A stretch of 20,767 bases of DNA, taken from assembly GCA_043779285.1 (NCBI GenBank), contig JAYWEL010000178.1, positions 1 through 20,767 on the forward strand, read 5' to 3'. The DNA is from MGR-bin208 sp043779285. Lineage in GTDB: Bacteria > Bacteroidota > Bacteroidia > Chitinophagales > Chitinophagaceae. Shown in pieces: positions 1-7,676 of this stretch (position 1 is the first letter of the stretch; every line of letters starts with the position of its first letter). The translations under genes were made by a program, and so were the position numbers. Under the pieces are notes generated by a model. The model was not told where the DNA came from. It was given only the letters and a program-made list of their open reading frames with translations, and made no database searches.

Positions 1-116
1 ATTTTACCACCATCCAGCAAATGTGTTTCATATCCTTTGGCTGCATCAACTAATGCAGCTGCATTAAAATGTCGATAATGATGTTCGATAAACTGAGAAA
101 CCGGCCCTTTATTCAT
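1..116 (-). CDS. Deoxyhypusine synthase family protein, N-terminal fragment
   Basis: This is the first 38 codons of a gene that runs leftward off the window edge. Reading back from the ATG at 116-114 gives a protein starting MNKGPVSQFIEHHYRHFNAA and continuing LVDAAKGYETHLLDGGK. This N-terminus is characteristic of the deoxyhypusine-synthase-like proteins of Bacteroidota. True deoxyhypusine synthase modifies eukaryotic and archaeal eIF5A using spermidine and NAD. Bacterial members lack that substrate and probably act in polyamine chemistry such as homospermidine formation, which is family knowledge and not shown by this fragment. The catalytic lysine region lies outside the window. A good -33/-7 promoter sits upstream at 173-201. 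Family identity is fairly secure; exact activity is unknown. Confidence 0.8.
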   Translation of the reverse strand, partial: MNKGPVSQFIEHHYRHFNAAALVDAAKGYETHLLDGGK

Positions 117-172
117 GTTGTAATTTTTAAAATATTTTTATTTTTCAAATCCGTATTGAAGAATAAGAGCCG

Positions 173-201
173 CAAAATTACAGGAATAATAAAATAAACA
201 A
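173..201 (-). promoter_or_regulatory. Bacteroidota -33/-7 promoter for the deoxyhypusine synthase-like gene
   Basis: Read on the minus strand, TTG (201-199) is followed by an 18-base spacer and TAATTTTG (180-173), which matches the Bacteroidota consensus TAnnTTTG. Transcription would start near 168, leaving a leader of about 50 bases before the ATG at 116. No Shine-Dalgarno sequence is seen. Confidence 0.55.
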
Positions 202-343
202 CTTCTAAACTGATGGAAAGATCATTCAAGGCCCGACAAAGCTTTCACTCATTGATTTTTGACATATATAAATAATTTAAACTGCGAGAGTCTGGTTTCC
301 AAATCATTCAACTATATTAGAAGCAAGCTAAACAAAGACTATT

Positions 344-937
344 TTGAATTTATTGGCACATGCATATTTATCATTCAATAACCCGGAAGTATTAGTGGGC
401 AATATGGTGAGTGATTATGTGAAGGGCAAAAAAAAATTCGACTACCCGACAGGCATACAAAACGGGATACATCTGCACCGATTGATTGATCAGTTTACAG
501 ATGCACATGTGATGACAAAAAGAGCTAAAAAAATTTTCAGCCCACATTATGGTTTATACAGCGGCGCATTTGTAGATATTTGCTATGATCATTTTCTGGC
601 TATTGACGCAAACGAATTTACAGTAACAGACCTCCCCACTTTTACCAAACAATCCTATGCGCAAATTGAAAAATATCTTGAATGGCTCCCTCCAAAATTT
701 GGGATGATGTTTCCCTATATGAAAAGAGATGACTGGCTGTTTAATTATCAATATACATGGGGAATTGAAAAAAGTTTTGGCGGGCTTGTCAGGCGAGCTG
801 CGTACATGCATGAACATGAAACCGCTTTCCGTTTATTTGAGGCGAATTTCGATGAACTGCAAATATGTTATTCAAATTTTTTTTTCGAATTAAAAATTTT
901 CTCCAAAAACCATTTTCTATTATTAACGGAAACCTAA
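344..937 (+). CDS. ACP phosphodiesterase (AcpH/DUF479) family protein
   Basis: A 197-residue soluble protein of the acyl-carrier-protein phosphodiesterase family, metal-dependent enzymes that remove the 4'-phosphopantetheine group from holo-ACP. Family hallmarks are visible: NLLAHAYLS at residues 2-10, GNMVSDYVKG at 19-28, the His/Asp-rich GIHLHRLIDQFTDAH at 41-55 and DICYDHF at 78-84, giving several candidate metal ligands (H6, D24, H43, H45, D49, D53, H55, D82, H83). The C-terminal FFFEL corresponds to the usual FFPEL. The start is TTG at 344. The frame opens only at 332 and the next ATG (404) would remove the conserved N-terminus, so TTG (or ATT at 341) must be used. A run of nine T at 877-885 lies in the gene, but the frame stays consistent with the family. 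Whether Bacteroidota members act on ACP in vivo is inferred by homology only. Confidence 0.8.
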   Translation: MNLLAHAYLSFNNPEVLVGNMVSDYVKGKKKFDYPTGIQNGIHLHRLIDQFTDAHVMTKRAKKIFSPHYGLYSGAFVDICYDHFLAIDANEFTVTDLPTFTKQSYAQIEKYLEWLPPKFGMMFPYMKRDDWLFNYQYTWGIEKSFGGLVRRAAYMHEHETAFRLFEANFDELQICYSNFFFELKIFSKNHFLLLTET

Positions 938-1013
938 CCTGCTCTTTTATTTTTTTAACGTCAATTTGTTTTAAATAATATTTGAACGGTTCGGGTTTAA
1001 AAAACGAATCGTT

Positions 1014-1021
1014 TATTTTTG
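1014..1021 (+). promoter_or_regulatory. -7 promoter element (TATTTTTG) of the DUF2911 pair
   Basis: TATTTTTG matches the Bacteroidota -7 consensus TAnnTTTG. It lies 24 bases before the ATG at 1046, implying a leader of about 20 bases. No convincing -33 TTTG is found at the right spacing. AGAAG just before the ATG may serve as a weak ribosome site. Confidence 0.5.
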
Positions 1022-1045
1022 TTAACCATACAACATCCATAGAAG

Positions 1046-1612
1046 ATGAAAAGCCTATTCACACTCCTTTCTTTAATTTTCTTTTCAATTTTAGTTTCTG
1101 CGCAATCGAATAATAAAATTCCAGTATTGGATAAATCCCCGATGGACATGTCTTATTATCCGGTAAATTATCCGGTTTTAAAAATTCAGGATAAAATTAC
1201 CGAGCCCTTAATAGCAAGAATAATTTACAGCAGACCACAAAATGCCGAACGGAAAATTTTTGGTGAAATGGTACCATACAATACCGTTTGGCGCCTGGGA
1301 GCAAATGAAGCAACCGAGATTGAATTTTTTACTGACGTAAAAATTGCAGAGAAAAAAATCAACAAAGGCCGTTATACAATATATGCCATTGTAAACCCCG
1401 ATAAATGGACCTTTATCATCAATACAGATACGGATAGTTGGGGTTCGTTTAAATATCAACCTTCAAAAGATATTCTGAGATTTGATGCCCCTGTGCAAAA
1501 AAATGCCGACATTGTAGAAAATCTTTCGATCTATTTCGACAAAACAAAAACAGGAATGCTCCTGGTAGTTAGTTGGGACAACTTGAGTGCCTCTTTACCA
1601 ATAAACTTTTAA
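1046..1612 (+). CDS. DUF2911 domain protein, exported (first of a tandem pair)
   Basis: A 188-residue protein with an N-terminal signal peptide (hydrophobic residues 4-18, then SAQ with probable cleavage near residue 20), so it is likely periplasmic. The rest is one DUF2911 domain. Visible family signatures are SPMDMSYYP at 31-39, IIYSRPQ at 59-65, KIFGE at 70-74, WRLGANEAT at 82-90, GRYTIYAI in the middle and VVSWDNLSASLPINF at the C-terminus. The molecular function of the domain is not known, and no catalytic triad is recognisable. The next gene, 2 bases downstream, encodes a second copy of the same domain, so the two are almost certainly co-transcribed from the -7 element at 1014 to the terminator at 2257. 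Confidence 0.85.
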   Translation: MKSLFTLLSLIFFSILVSAQSNNKIPVLDKSPMDMSYYPVNYPVLKIQDKITEPLIARIIYSRPQNAERKIFGEMVPYNTVWRLGANEATEIEFFTDVKIAEKKINKGRYTIYAIVNPDKWTFIINTDTDSWGSFKYQPSKDILRFDAPVQKNADIVENLSIYFDKTKTGMLLVVSWDNLSASLPINF

Positions 1613-1614
1613 AC

Positions 1615-2244
1615 ATGCGAGAAACAGGGTTTTTATTTTTACAATTTTTATTTTTATTGTCCTGCAATGAATCAGTTAAATCCCCGGTTGCAGCATCAGA
1701 TATAAAAGACAGTCCGATTATTAACCGATCAGAAAACATTGTCAATCCAAATTCCAATCTGGACCTTTCCCCAATGGACATGATTTATTTTCCAGAAGAT
1801 TATCCGATTCAAAAAATGACCAAACATATTTCTGAACCTCCTATTGCCAGGGTAATTTATAGCCGGCCAAGAATTCAGGGCCGTAAAGTTTTTGGCGAAT
1901 TATTGAAATATGACAGCCCTTGGAGATTGGGTGCCAATGAGTCTACAGAAATTGATTTATTCAGAGACGTCTATATTGAAGGGAATAAAGTTCCTGCCGG
2001 CAGATATATTTTATATTGTATCCCAAAAGAAAAAAGTTGGACAATTGTATTTAACAAAAATATTGATAGTTGGGGATTAAGAATGGATCAAAGTATGGAC
2101 ATTTTCCGGTTTGTTATCCCAATCATAGAAACAAATTATCAGGAAGAATATTTCACCATGCGGTTTGAAGCGAAGGATAAAGGGATGAACCTGCTTATCA
2201 GTTGGGATCATACCACAGCCCGATTGCCAATCAATTACCAATAA
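1615..2244 (+). CDS. DUF2911 domain lipoprotein (second of a tandem pair)
   Basis: A 209-residue paralogue of the preceding protein. I place the start at ATG 1615, two bases after the upstream stop; a TTG at 1573 in the same frame would extend it into the previous gene and bury the export signal. Residues 1-17 form a lipoprotein signal ending in LLSC, with Cys17 as the expected lipidation site, followed by a low-complexity tether to about residue 50. The DUF2911 domain follows: SPMDMIYFP at 52-60, IYSRPR at 81-86, KVFGE at 91-95, WRLGANEST at 103-111 and a terminal SWDHTTARLPINY. The main difference from its neighbour is membrane anchoring versus a free periplasmic form. Function is unknown. 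Confidence 0.85.
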   Translation: MRETGFLFLQFLFLLSCNESVKSPVAASDIKDSPIINRSENIVNPNSNLDLSPMDMIYFPEDYPIQKMTKHISEPPIARVIYSRPRIQGRKVFGELLKYDSPWRLGANESTEIDLFRDVYIEGNKVPAGRYILYCIPKEKSWTIVFNKNIDSWGLRMDQSMDIFRFVIPIIETNYQEEYFTMRFEAKDKGMNLLISWDHTTARLPINYQ

Positions 2245-2256
2245 ACAATTTTAAGT

Positions 2257-2279
2257 CCCCGTTCATAACGGGGTTTTTT
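2257..2279 (+). terminator. Rho-independent terminator after the DUF2911 pair
   Basis: A perfect 7-bp stem (CCCCGTT at 2257-2263 with AACGGGG at 2267-2273) closes a three-base CAT loop and runs directly into six T residues (2274-2279). It sits 12 bases past the stop of the second DUF2911 gene and separates it from asnB. Confidence 0.9.
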
Positions 2280-2313
2280 ATACCTTCAAAAGAAACGACT
2301 GGATTAACCTATC

Positions 2314-4188
2314 ATGTGTGGAATAACAGGTATACTAAATATTAAGAATCATGTCAATGAAGAACACTCTTTTTTAAAAAGGAGAATTCAAAACATGACC
2401 GATGCCATAGAACACCGGGGACCGGATGCGGAAGGCATTTGGATTAATCCTGGCGGAAATATTTCATTAGGTCACCGCCGTCTTTCAATCATTGATTTAA
2501 GTGAAGCGGGAAATCAACCCATGCATTATTTAAACAGGTTTAGCATTGTATACAATGGAGAAATCTACAATTATCCAGAACTAAAAGAAGCACTGCAGAA
2601 AAAGAATTATCATTTCAAAAGCCAGTCAGATACCGAAGTAATTTTAGCTTCTTATGCATCATATGGCGAAGATTGTGTACATCATTTGGATGGCATGTTT
2701 GCCTTTGCTATCTGGGACGAACAGGAACAAAAATTATTTTGTGCCCGAGACCGTTTTGGCGAAAAGCCTTTTTACTATTTCTGCAACAACGACGAGTTTT
2801 TGTTTGCTTCAGAAATGAAAGCTTTGTGGGCCGCAGGCGTTGCAAAAACTACAAACCTCCAAATGTTGTTCAACTATATAACTATCGGATATGTTGACAA
2901 TCCCAATCAGCCTGAAGAAACGTTTTATGAAGGCATCGAAAAACTGCCGCCTGCATGTACTCTACTATTTGTACCAGCAACTAACGAACTGACCATTGCG
3001 AAATATTGGGACCTGAATATAGAAAATGAAAACCTTATTATTTCTGACGAAGAAGCCATTGAACAATTTCAGGATCTTTTAAAACAATCGGTGACCAGAA
3101 GATACCGGTCAGATGTACCTGTAGGCACCAGTTTGAGTGGCGGATTGGACAGTTCTTCTATCATTGCTTTAAGCCATCTCATCAACTCTTCATCCAACTC
3201 ACACAAGGCTTTCAGCAGTATTTTTCCGGGTTTTGAAAATGACGAATCGGTGCAATCAAAATTAGTTGCAGATAAATTTAAATTAGAACAATACACGACT
3301 ACATCTTCAGCTACAGATTTAATATCGGGTTTTGAAAAACTAATGTTCCATCAGGAAGAACCCATTGGATCCGCCAGCGTATTTGCTCAATACCAGGTTT
3401 ACCAAAAAGCAGCACAACAAAATGTAAAAGTAATATTGGATGGACAAGGTGCAGATGAAATACTTGGCGGCTATCACAAATACTATAAATGGTATTGGCA
3501 GGAGCTTTTCAGAAACAGAAAACTGATTGGCAGTGGCGAAATAAAAACAGCCAGATCGTTGGGCGTTATCGAAGAGTTTGGATTGAAAAATATTATGGCA
3601 TCTCTTTTACCTGAGTTTGCCATCATGTTTTTAGAAAATCAATTTTTATTAAACGCCATCAGGCATCCCGATCTCAATAAAGACTTTGTTCGGCAAAACA
3701 GTAAAGAAGCATACTATACCTCACCTACTATTTTCAAATTAAAAGGCATATTGTATTTCAACACCTGTACTCATGGACTGGAAGAGTTATTAAGATATGC
3801 CGATCGAAACAGTATGGCACATGGTAGGGAAGTCAGACTTCCTTTTTTAAATCATACATTGGTACAGTTTGTTTTTTCACTTCCTTCTAAATTTAAAATA
3901 CGGGAAGGCCGGACCAAATGGTTATTAAGACAAGCGATGAAAAATGTATTGCCTGACGAAATAGTTTGGCAAACAAAAAAAATCGGATTCGAGCCTCCCC
4001 AAAAAACATGGATGCAGGATCCTGTATTAAAAGATCTGATAATGGCCAACAAAGAAATGTTGGTCCATGAACGGATATTGAAACCACAAGTATTGAATAA
4101 ACCAATAAAAGCCAGTTCGGCATATGAAGCTGAAAGCTACGACTGGCGTTATTTATGTGCGGGGCATATGTTTGCCCCAACCCACTAA
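2314..4188 (+). CDS. asnB: Asparagine synthetase (glutamine-hydrolysing)
   Basis: A 624-residue cytosolic enzyme that makes asparagine from aspartate, ATP and glutamine. The N-terminus is a class II glutaminase: the catalytic Cys2 in MCGITGI must be exposed after Met removal, which fixes the start at 2314. Glutaminase motifs follow: HRGPDAEG at 34-41, GHRRLSIIDLS at 53-63, YNGEIYN at 80-86 and RDRFGEKPFYY at 145-155. The synthetase half carries the ATP pyrophosphatase P-loop SLSGGLDSSS at 273-282 and, further on, DGQGADEILGGY. It is longer than E. coli AsnB (about 554 residues), as in the larger AsnB subfamily common in this phylum. It appears to be a single-gene unit downstream of the 2257-2279 terminator. 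No capsule or peptide-synthesis genes adjoin it, so a plain biosynthetic role is most likely. Confidence 0.95.
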   Translation: MCGITGILNIKNHVNEEHSFLKRRIQNMTDAIEHRGPDAEGIWINPGGNISLGHRRLSIIDLSEAGNQPMHYLNRFSIVYNGEIYNYPELKEALQKKNYHFKSQSDTEVILASYASYGEDCVHHLDGMFAFAIWDEQEQKLFCARDRFGEKPFYYFCNNDEFLFASEMKALWAAGVAKTTNLQMLFNYITIGYVDNPNQPEETFYEGIEKLPPACTLLFVPATNELTIAKYWDLNIENENLIISDEEAIEQFQDLLKQSVTRRYRSDVPVGTSLSGGLDSSSIIALSHLINSSSNSHKAFSSIFPGFENDESVQSKLVADKFKLEQYTTTSSATDLISGFEKLMFHQEEPIGSASVFAQYQVYQKAAQQNVKVILDGQGADEILGGYHKYYKWYWQELFRNRKLIGSGEIKTARSLGVIEEFGLKNIMASLLPEFAIMFLENQFLLNAIRHPDLNKDFVRQNSKEAYYTSPTIFKLKGILYFNTCTHGLEELLRYADRNSMAHGREVRLPFLNHTLVQFVFSLPSKFKIREGRTKWLLRQAMKNVLPDEIVWQTKKIGFEPPQKTWMQDPVLKDLIMANKEMLVHERILKPQVLNKPIKASSAYEAESYDWRYLCAGHMFAPTH

Positions 4189-4209
4189 AGAGGCTTAAAA
4201 AAAATCACG

Positions 4210-4217
4210 TTACTTTG
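4210..4217 (+). promoter_or_regulatory. Possible -7 element (TTACTTTG) before the PLP enzyme
   Basis: TTACTTTG resembles the TAnnTTTG consensus with one mismatch and lies 12 bases before the ATG at 4230. There is no matching -33 element, so the four downstream genes could instead be read through from asnB (41-base gap). Confidence 0.35.
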
Positions 4218-4229
4218 TAAAAAATATTT

Positions 4230-5411
4230 ATGAGTTTAAAAGATATCAATAACCCTTTAGGGAATCGGCGTTTGAAAACAGCAACCAAATTCATTCATGC
4301 CGGCGCAGAACCCGATCCAAGTACCGGAGCCATCATGACACCCATTTTTCAAACTTCAACCTATGTTCAATCTGCACCCGGCCAGCATAAAGGTTATGAA
4401 TATGCCCGTAGCCAAAACCCAACCCGCAAAGCATTGGAAGATGCGTTGGCAATCATTGAGAACGGTAAGTACGGCCTGGCTTTCAGCAGTGGTGTTGCCG
4501 CAACCGATTCGGTTATTAAATTACTAAATCCCGGTGATGAAGTAATTGCCGCCAATGACATGTATGGTGGTAGTTACCGTTTATTTTCGAAAGTTTGGGA
4601 ACGCTATGGCATTAAATTTATTTATGTTGATACGACAGATACAGAAAATATAAAATCGGCCATTACTGTAAATACAAGACTGATCTGGTTAGAGACTCCA
4701 ACAAATCCCCTGATGAATATCAGCGATATTGAAGCCATTGCTGCTATTGCTAAATCAGCAAATGCTTTATTATGTGTCGACAATACCTTTGCTTCACCCT
4801 ATTTACAAAATCCTTTAGATCTGGGTGCAGACATCGTGATGCACTCTTCTACCAAATATCTTTCCGGTCATAGTGATGTAATTCAGGGAGCGTTGGTGAT
4901 GAATGACGCAGAAATCAGAGAGAAATTATTTTTCATTCAAAAAAGTTGTGGTGCAGTTCCCGGACCGATGGATTGTTTTTTGGTATTAAGAGGAATTAAA
5001 ACATTACATGTTCGGATGCAAAGGCATTGCGAGAATGGTGCTAAGATTGCTCATTACCTACGCCAACATCCCAAAGTGTTGAAAGTATACTGGTGCGGTT
5101 TTGAAGATCATGCTGGATATGCCATTGCTAAAAAACAAATGCATGATTTTGGTGGAATGTTGAGTTTTATATTAAAAGATGAAAGCGTTGAAGCGGCACA
5201 CAAAGTGCTTTCCTCTACTCAATTATTTTCTTTGGCTGAAAGCTTGGGTGGTGTTGAATCCTTGATCAATCACCCGGCATCCATGACCCATGCATCAATT
5301 CCAAGAGAAGAAAGAATTAAAAATGGCTTATCTGATTCCCTGATCCGTTTAAGTGTAGGCATTGAAGATGCGGGTGATTTGATCGACGACTTAGGAAAAG
5401 CAATTGGATAA
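4230..5411 (+). CDS. Trans-sulfuration PLP enzyme (cystathionine gamma-synthase/lyase type)
   Basis: A 393-residue cytosolic enzyme of the Cys/Met metabolism PLP family (fold type I). The PLP-binding lysine is K209 in HSSTKYLSGHSDVIQG (205-220). The phosphate-binding YEYARSQNPTR (56-66), the FSSGVAA loop (86-92), ETPTNP (155-160) and the cofactor-stacking DNTFASPYLQNP (184-195) are all present. The C-terminal SLINHPASMTHASIPREER is typical. Such enzymes interconvert cysteine, homocysteine and cystathionine; sequence alone does not cleanly separate synthase, beta/gamma-lyase and O-acetylhomoserine sulfhydrylase activities, so I give no gene symbol. Length is normal. It is followed after 3 bases by the TIGR02757 gene, so the two are probably co-transcribed and translationally coupled. 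Confidence 0.92.
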   Translation: MSLKDINNPLGNRRLKTATKFIHAGAEPDPSTGAIMTPIFQTSTYVQSAPGQHKGYEYARSQNPTRKALEDALAIIENGKYGLAFSSGVAATDSVIKLLNPGDEVIAANDMYGGSYRLFSKVWERYGIKFIYVDTTDTENIKSAITVNTRLIWLETPTNPLMNISDIEAIAAIAKSANALLCVDNTFASPYLQNPLDLGADIVMHSSTKYLSGHSDVIQGALVMNDAEIREKLFFIQKSCGAVPGPMDCFLVLRGIKTLHVRMQRHCENGAKIAHYLRQHPKVLKVYWCGFEDHAGYAIAKKQMHDFGGMLSFILKDESVEAAHKVLSSTQLFSLAESLGGVESLINHPASMTHASIPREERIKNGLSDSLIRLSVGIEDAGDLIDDLGKAIG

Positions 5412-5414
5412 ATA

Positions 5415-6200
5415 ATGAAATTGGATAAAAAATTAAACATATTTTTAAATGCGAAGGTTGATTTTTATAATCAGCCTTCTTTCATTCATAATGATCCAAT
5501 TTCTATTCCACATTTATTTTCTAAAAAACAGGATATCGAAATTGCCGGTTTTTTTGCTGCCATTTTTTCCTGGGGAAACCGGACAGCGATTATCAACAAA
5601 TCGAAAGAATTGATGCAGCTGATGGATATGGCTCCGTCTGATTTTATAAAAAATCACACTGACAGGGACTTGAAAAGCTTGCTGCATTTTAAACATCGTA
5701 CCTTCAATACAGATGACCTTTTATATTTCATTGAATTTTTTCATCAGCATTATCAAAAAAATGATTCTCTTGAAACAGCTTTTTCAAAATGGATAAAACC
5801 CGGAGACAAAACGATTGAACAATCTTTTGTCGGATTCAGAAAATACTTTTTTTCTTTTGAACATTTAAAAAGAACGGAGAAACACATTTCATCACCACAA
5901 CAAAAATCTGCCTGCAAGCGGCTAAACATGTATTTGCGTTGGATGGTCAGGCAGGATATGAAAGGAGTTGATTTTGGAATCTGGGAAAAAATCAATCCTT
6001 CACAACTCATATGTCCGTTGGATGTGCATGCTGTTCGGGTTGCAAAACATTTCGGATTAATGCAACGTAAACAAACAGACTGGCAATCGGCATTGGAACT
6101 AACTGATTCCCTCCGTACTTTTGACAAGAATGATCCGGTAAAATATGATTTCGCCTTGTTTGGATTGGGTGTAAACAAAAATATCGATTTTGATGAATGA
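5415..6200 (+). CDS. TIGR02757 (DUF2400) family protein
   Basis: A 261-residue soluble protein of the TIGR02757/DUF2400 family, conserved in Bacteroidota and without an established function as far as I know. Diagnostic segments are the AGFFAAIFSWGNRTAIINKS stretch near residues 44-63, FKHRTFNTDDLLYF near 94-107, the SPQQKSACKRLNMYLRWMVR region near 160-179, then VDFGIW, LICPLDVHAVRVAKHFGL and DPVKYDFALFGLG near the end. The PLDVH..RVAK segment followed by a small helical tail recalls helix-hairpin-helix DNA glycosylases, but this is my impression and not a demonstrated relationship. It starts 3 bases after the PLP enzyme and its last 8 bases overlap the next gene, implying translational coupling in an operon. 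Confidence 0.85.
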   Translation: MKLDKKLNIFLNAKVDFYNQPSFIHNDPISIPHLFSKKQDIEIAGFFAAIFSWGNRTAIINKSKELMQLMDMAPSDFIKNHTDRDLKSLLHFKHRTFNTDDLLYFIEFFHQHYQKNDSLETAFSKWIKPGDKTIEQSFVGFRKYFFSFEHLKRTEKHISSPQQKSACKRLNMYLRWMVRQDMKGVDFGIWEKINPSQLICPLDVHAVRVAKHFGLMQRKQTDWQSALELTDSLRTFDKNDPVKYDFALFGLGVNKNIDFDE

Positions 6201-6513
6201 CCAAACTGAATTGACTGATTCAATAAATCTTAATTTTTCATTGAGTATTGTGGGAAATATTTCTTTGGAAGAATTGAAATTAGTTTTGGCTCAACGAATT
6301 AATTATTTAATAAACAATAACTTTCAGGAATTGATTCAACTTTTATACCGGCTTGATATTAATGAACAACGATTAAAATACATGTTGCAAGAATCGGCAA
6401 CCAATGCAGGCTTCATGATTGCGGAATTAATAATAGAAAGGCAATTGCAAAAAATAGAGTCGAGAAAAAAATATAAAACCAACGACAACAATAGCGGAGA
6501 AGAAAAATGGTAA
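6193..6513 (+). CDS. Small conserved hypothetical protein
   Basis: A 106-residue protein of unknown function. The start is ATG 6193, inside the end of the TIGR02757 gene (8-base overlap, typical of coupled translation); an in-frame TTG at 6190 is a less likely alternative. The protein is predicted to be mostly helical: an Ile/Leu-rich stretch around QRINYLINNNFQELIQLLYR (residues 34-53) precedes LDINEQRLKYML, and a terminal AELIIERQLQKIESRKKYK runs into a charged, probably disordered tail. I recall similar short proteins with the pattern 'LLYR-D-E..L' and 'IIERQ' in other Bacteroidota, always uncharacterised. There is no signal peptide or membrane segment. The overlap and the coding pattern make it a real gene. 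Confidence 0.7.
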   Translation: MNDQTELTDSINLNFSLSIVGNISLEELKLVLAQRINYLINNNFQELIQLLYRLDINEQRLKYMLQESATNAGFMIAELIIERQLQKIESRKKYKTNDNNSGEEKW

Positions 6514-6529
6514 CCCAAAAGAAAGATCT

Positions 6530-7651
6530 ATGCAATTGATAGAAGTAAATGACAAAATAAACGCATCGAAATTCATTGGCTTACCCAGGGAATTATACAA
6601 AAATAATCCCGATTGGATTTGTCCGTTGGATGAAGATATTGAAGCCATTTTTAACCCTGCATTAAATTCTAATTTCAATCACGGAGACTGCAAACGTTGG
6701 ATACTGGAGGATGAAAATGGAAATACTGTTGGTAGAATTGCCGCATTTTATAATTCCAAAAAAGCATTTCTTTCTGATATGGCAATCGGTGGTTGTGGTT
6801 TTTTTGAATGTATAGATGACAAAAAAGCAGCACCTATTTTATTTGATACTGCAAAAAATTGGCTGAGCAAACAAGGAATGCAGGCCATGGAAGGTCCTAT
6901 TAATTTTGGAGAGAATGATAAATACTGGGGACTGCTGATTGAAGGATTCAAACCGCCAAGTATGGGCATGAACTACAACCCGCCCTATTATCAAGCTTTT
7001 TTTGAAGACTACGGGTTTGTTAAAAACTATGATCAGTTTACAAATTTTTTAGATCTTCATGTTCCATTTACCGAGCGGTTTACAAAAATTGCCACTTGGG
7101 TAAGAAACAAACGAGAATACAATTTCAAACATTTTGTAAAAAAAGATTTTGAATCATTTGCTGACGATTTTATGGAAACTTACAACGATGCCTGGAGTGA
7201 TTTTGATGAATTTACTCCCATGGGAAAAGATACCATTCGCGAATCTTTCCGGCAAATGAAAATGATTGTAGATCCAAAGATTGTTTGGTTTGCCTATCAT
7301 CACGAAGAACCCATCGCTTTTGTAGTATGCCTACCAGATATAAACCAGATATTAAAACATCTAAATGGTAAAACAAATTGGTGGAGTAAGATCAAATTTT
7401 TCTGGTATTTAAAAACAACAACAATTGATAGGCTCCGCATTATCATCATGGGCTGTAAGAAAAAATTCCAAAATAAAGGAATTGAATCGGCCTTGGTGCA
7501 ATGCCTGAAAGAAGAAGTACTACCCAGAAACACGGTAAAAGGTGTAGAACTAGCCTGGGTAGGCGATTTTAATGAAAAAATGATGGCCATTCATGAAGCA
7601 AGCGGAGCTATTAAAGATAAAGTGCATAGAACCTATCGATATAAATTTTAA
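6530..7651 (+). CDS. GNAT-like N-acetyltransferase family protein
   Basis: A 373-residue cytosolic protein related to the GNAT superfamily, of a large Bacteroidota type with two acyltransferase-like lobes. N-terminal features include GLPRELYKNNPDWICPLDED (residues 17-36) and WILEDENGNTVGRIAAFYN (57-75), which resembles a GNAT beta-hairpin. A mid-region GMQAMEGPINFGENDKYWGL (about 116-135) leads to PPSMGMNYNPPYYQAFFEDY, a signature of this subfamily. The C-terminal lobe has KIVWFAYHHEEPIAFVVCLP and a terminal ELAWVGDFNEKMMAIHEASG stretch that looks like a GNAT motif A/B end. No substrate is known. It follows the small hypothetical gene after 16 bases with an A/G-rich AAGAAAG before the ATG, and probably ends the operon starting at 4230. 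Confidence 0.75.
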   Translation: MQLIEVNDKINASKFIGLPRELYKNNPDWICPLDEDIEAIFNPALNSNFNHGDCKRWILEDENGNTVGRIAAFYNSKKAFLSDMAIGGCGFFECIDDKKAAPILFDTAKNWLSKQGMQAMEGPINFGENDKYWGLLIEGFKPPSMGMNYNPPYYQAFFEDYGFVKNYDQFTNFLDLHVPFTERFTKIATWVRNKREYNFKHFVKKDFESFADDFMETYNDAWSDFDEFTPMGKDTIRESFRQMKMIVDPKIVWFAYHHEEPIAFVVCLPDINQILKHLNGKTNWWSKIKFFWYLKTTTIDRLRIIIMGCKKKFQNKGIESALVQCLKEEVLPRNTVKGVELAWVGDFNEKMMAIHEASGAIKDKVHRTYRYKF

Positions 7652-7676
7652 CGTCAATCAATACGGAATCTGATTT

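Noticed and set aside
258..280. TTTTTGACA followed by TATATAAATAATTT as a promoter for the AcpH-family gene
   Set aside because: It resembles a sigma70 -35 but has no -10 at proper spacing, and the TTTG to TAATTTAA distance is too short for the Bacteroidota pattern.
877..885. Run of nine T residues near the end of the AcpH-family gene as a possible frameshift or slippage site
   Set aside because: The frame across the run gives FFFEL, which fits the family's FFPEL, and the total length of 197 residues is normal.
2254..2290. TATACCTTC just after the terminator as the asnB -7 promoter element
   Set aside because: It fits TAnnTTTG only partially (TTC in place of TTTG) and overlaps the terminator T-run, so I do not list it as a feature, although asnB needs some promoter here.
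5753..6223. 156-codon minus-strand open frame opposite the TIGR02757 gene
   Set aside because: It is the longest shadow frame, but it is rich in Cys and Ser and has no family resemblance, while the plus-strand protein is clearly conserved.
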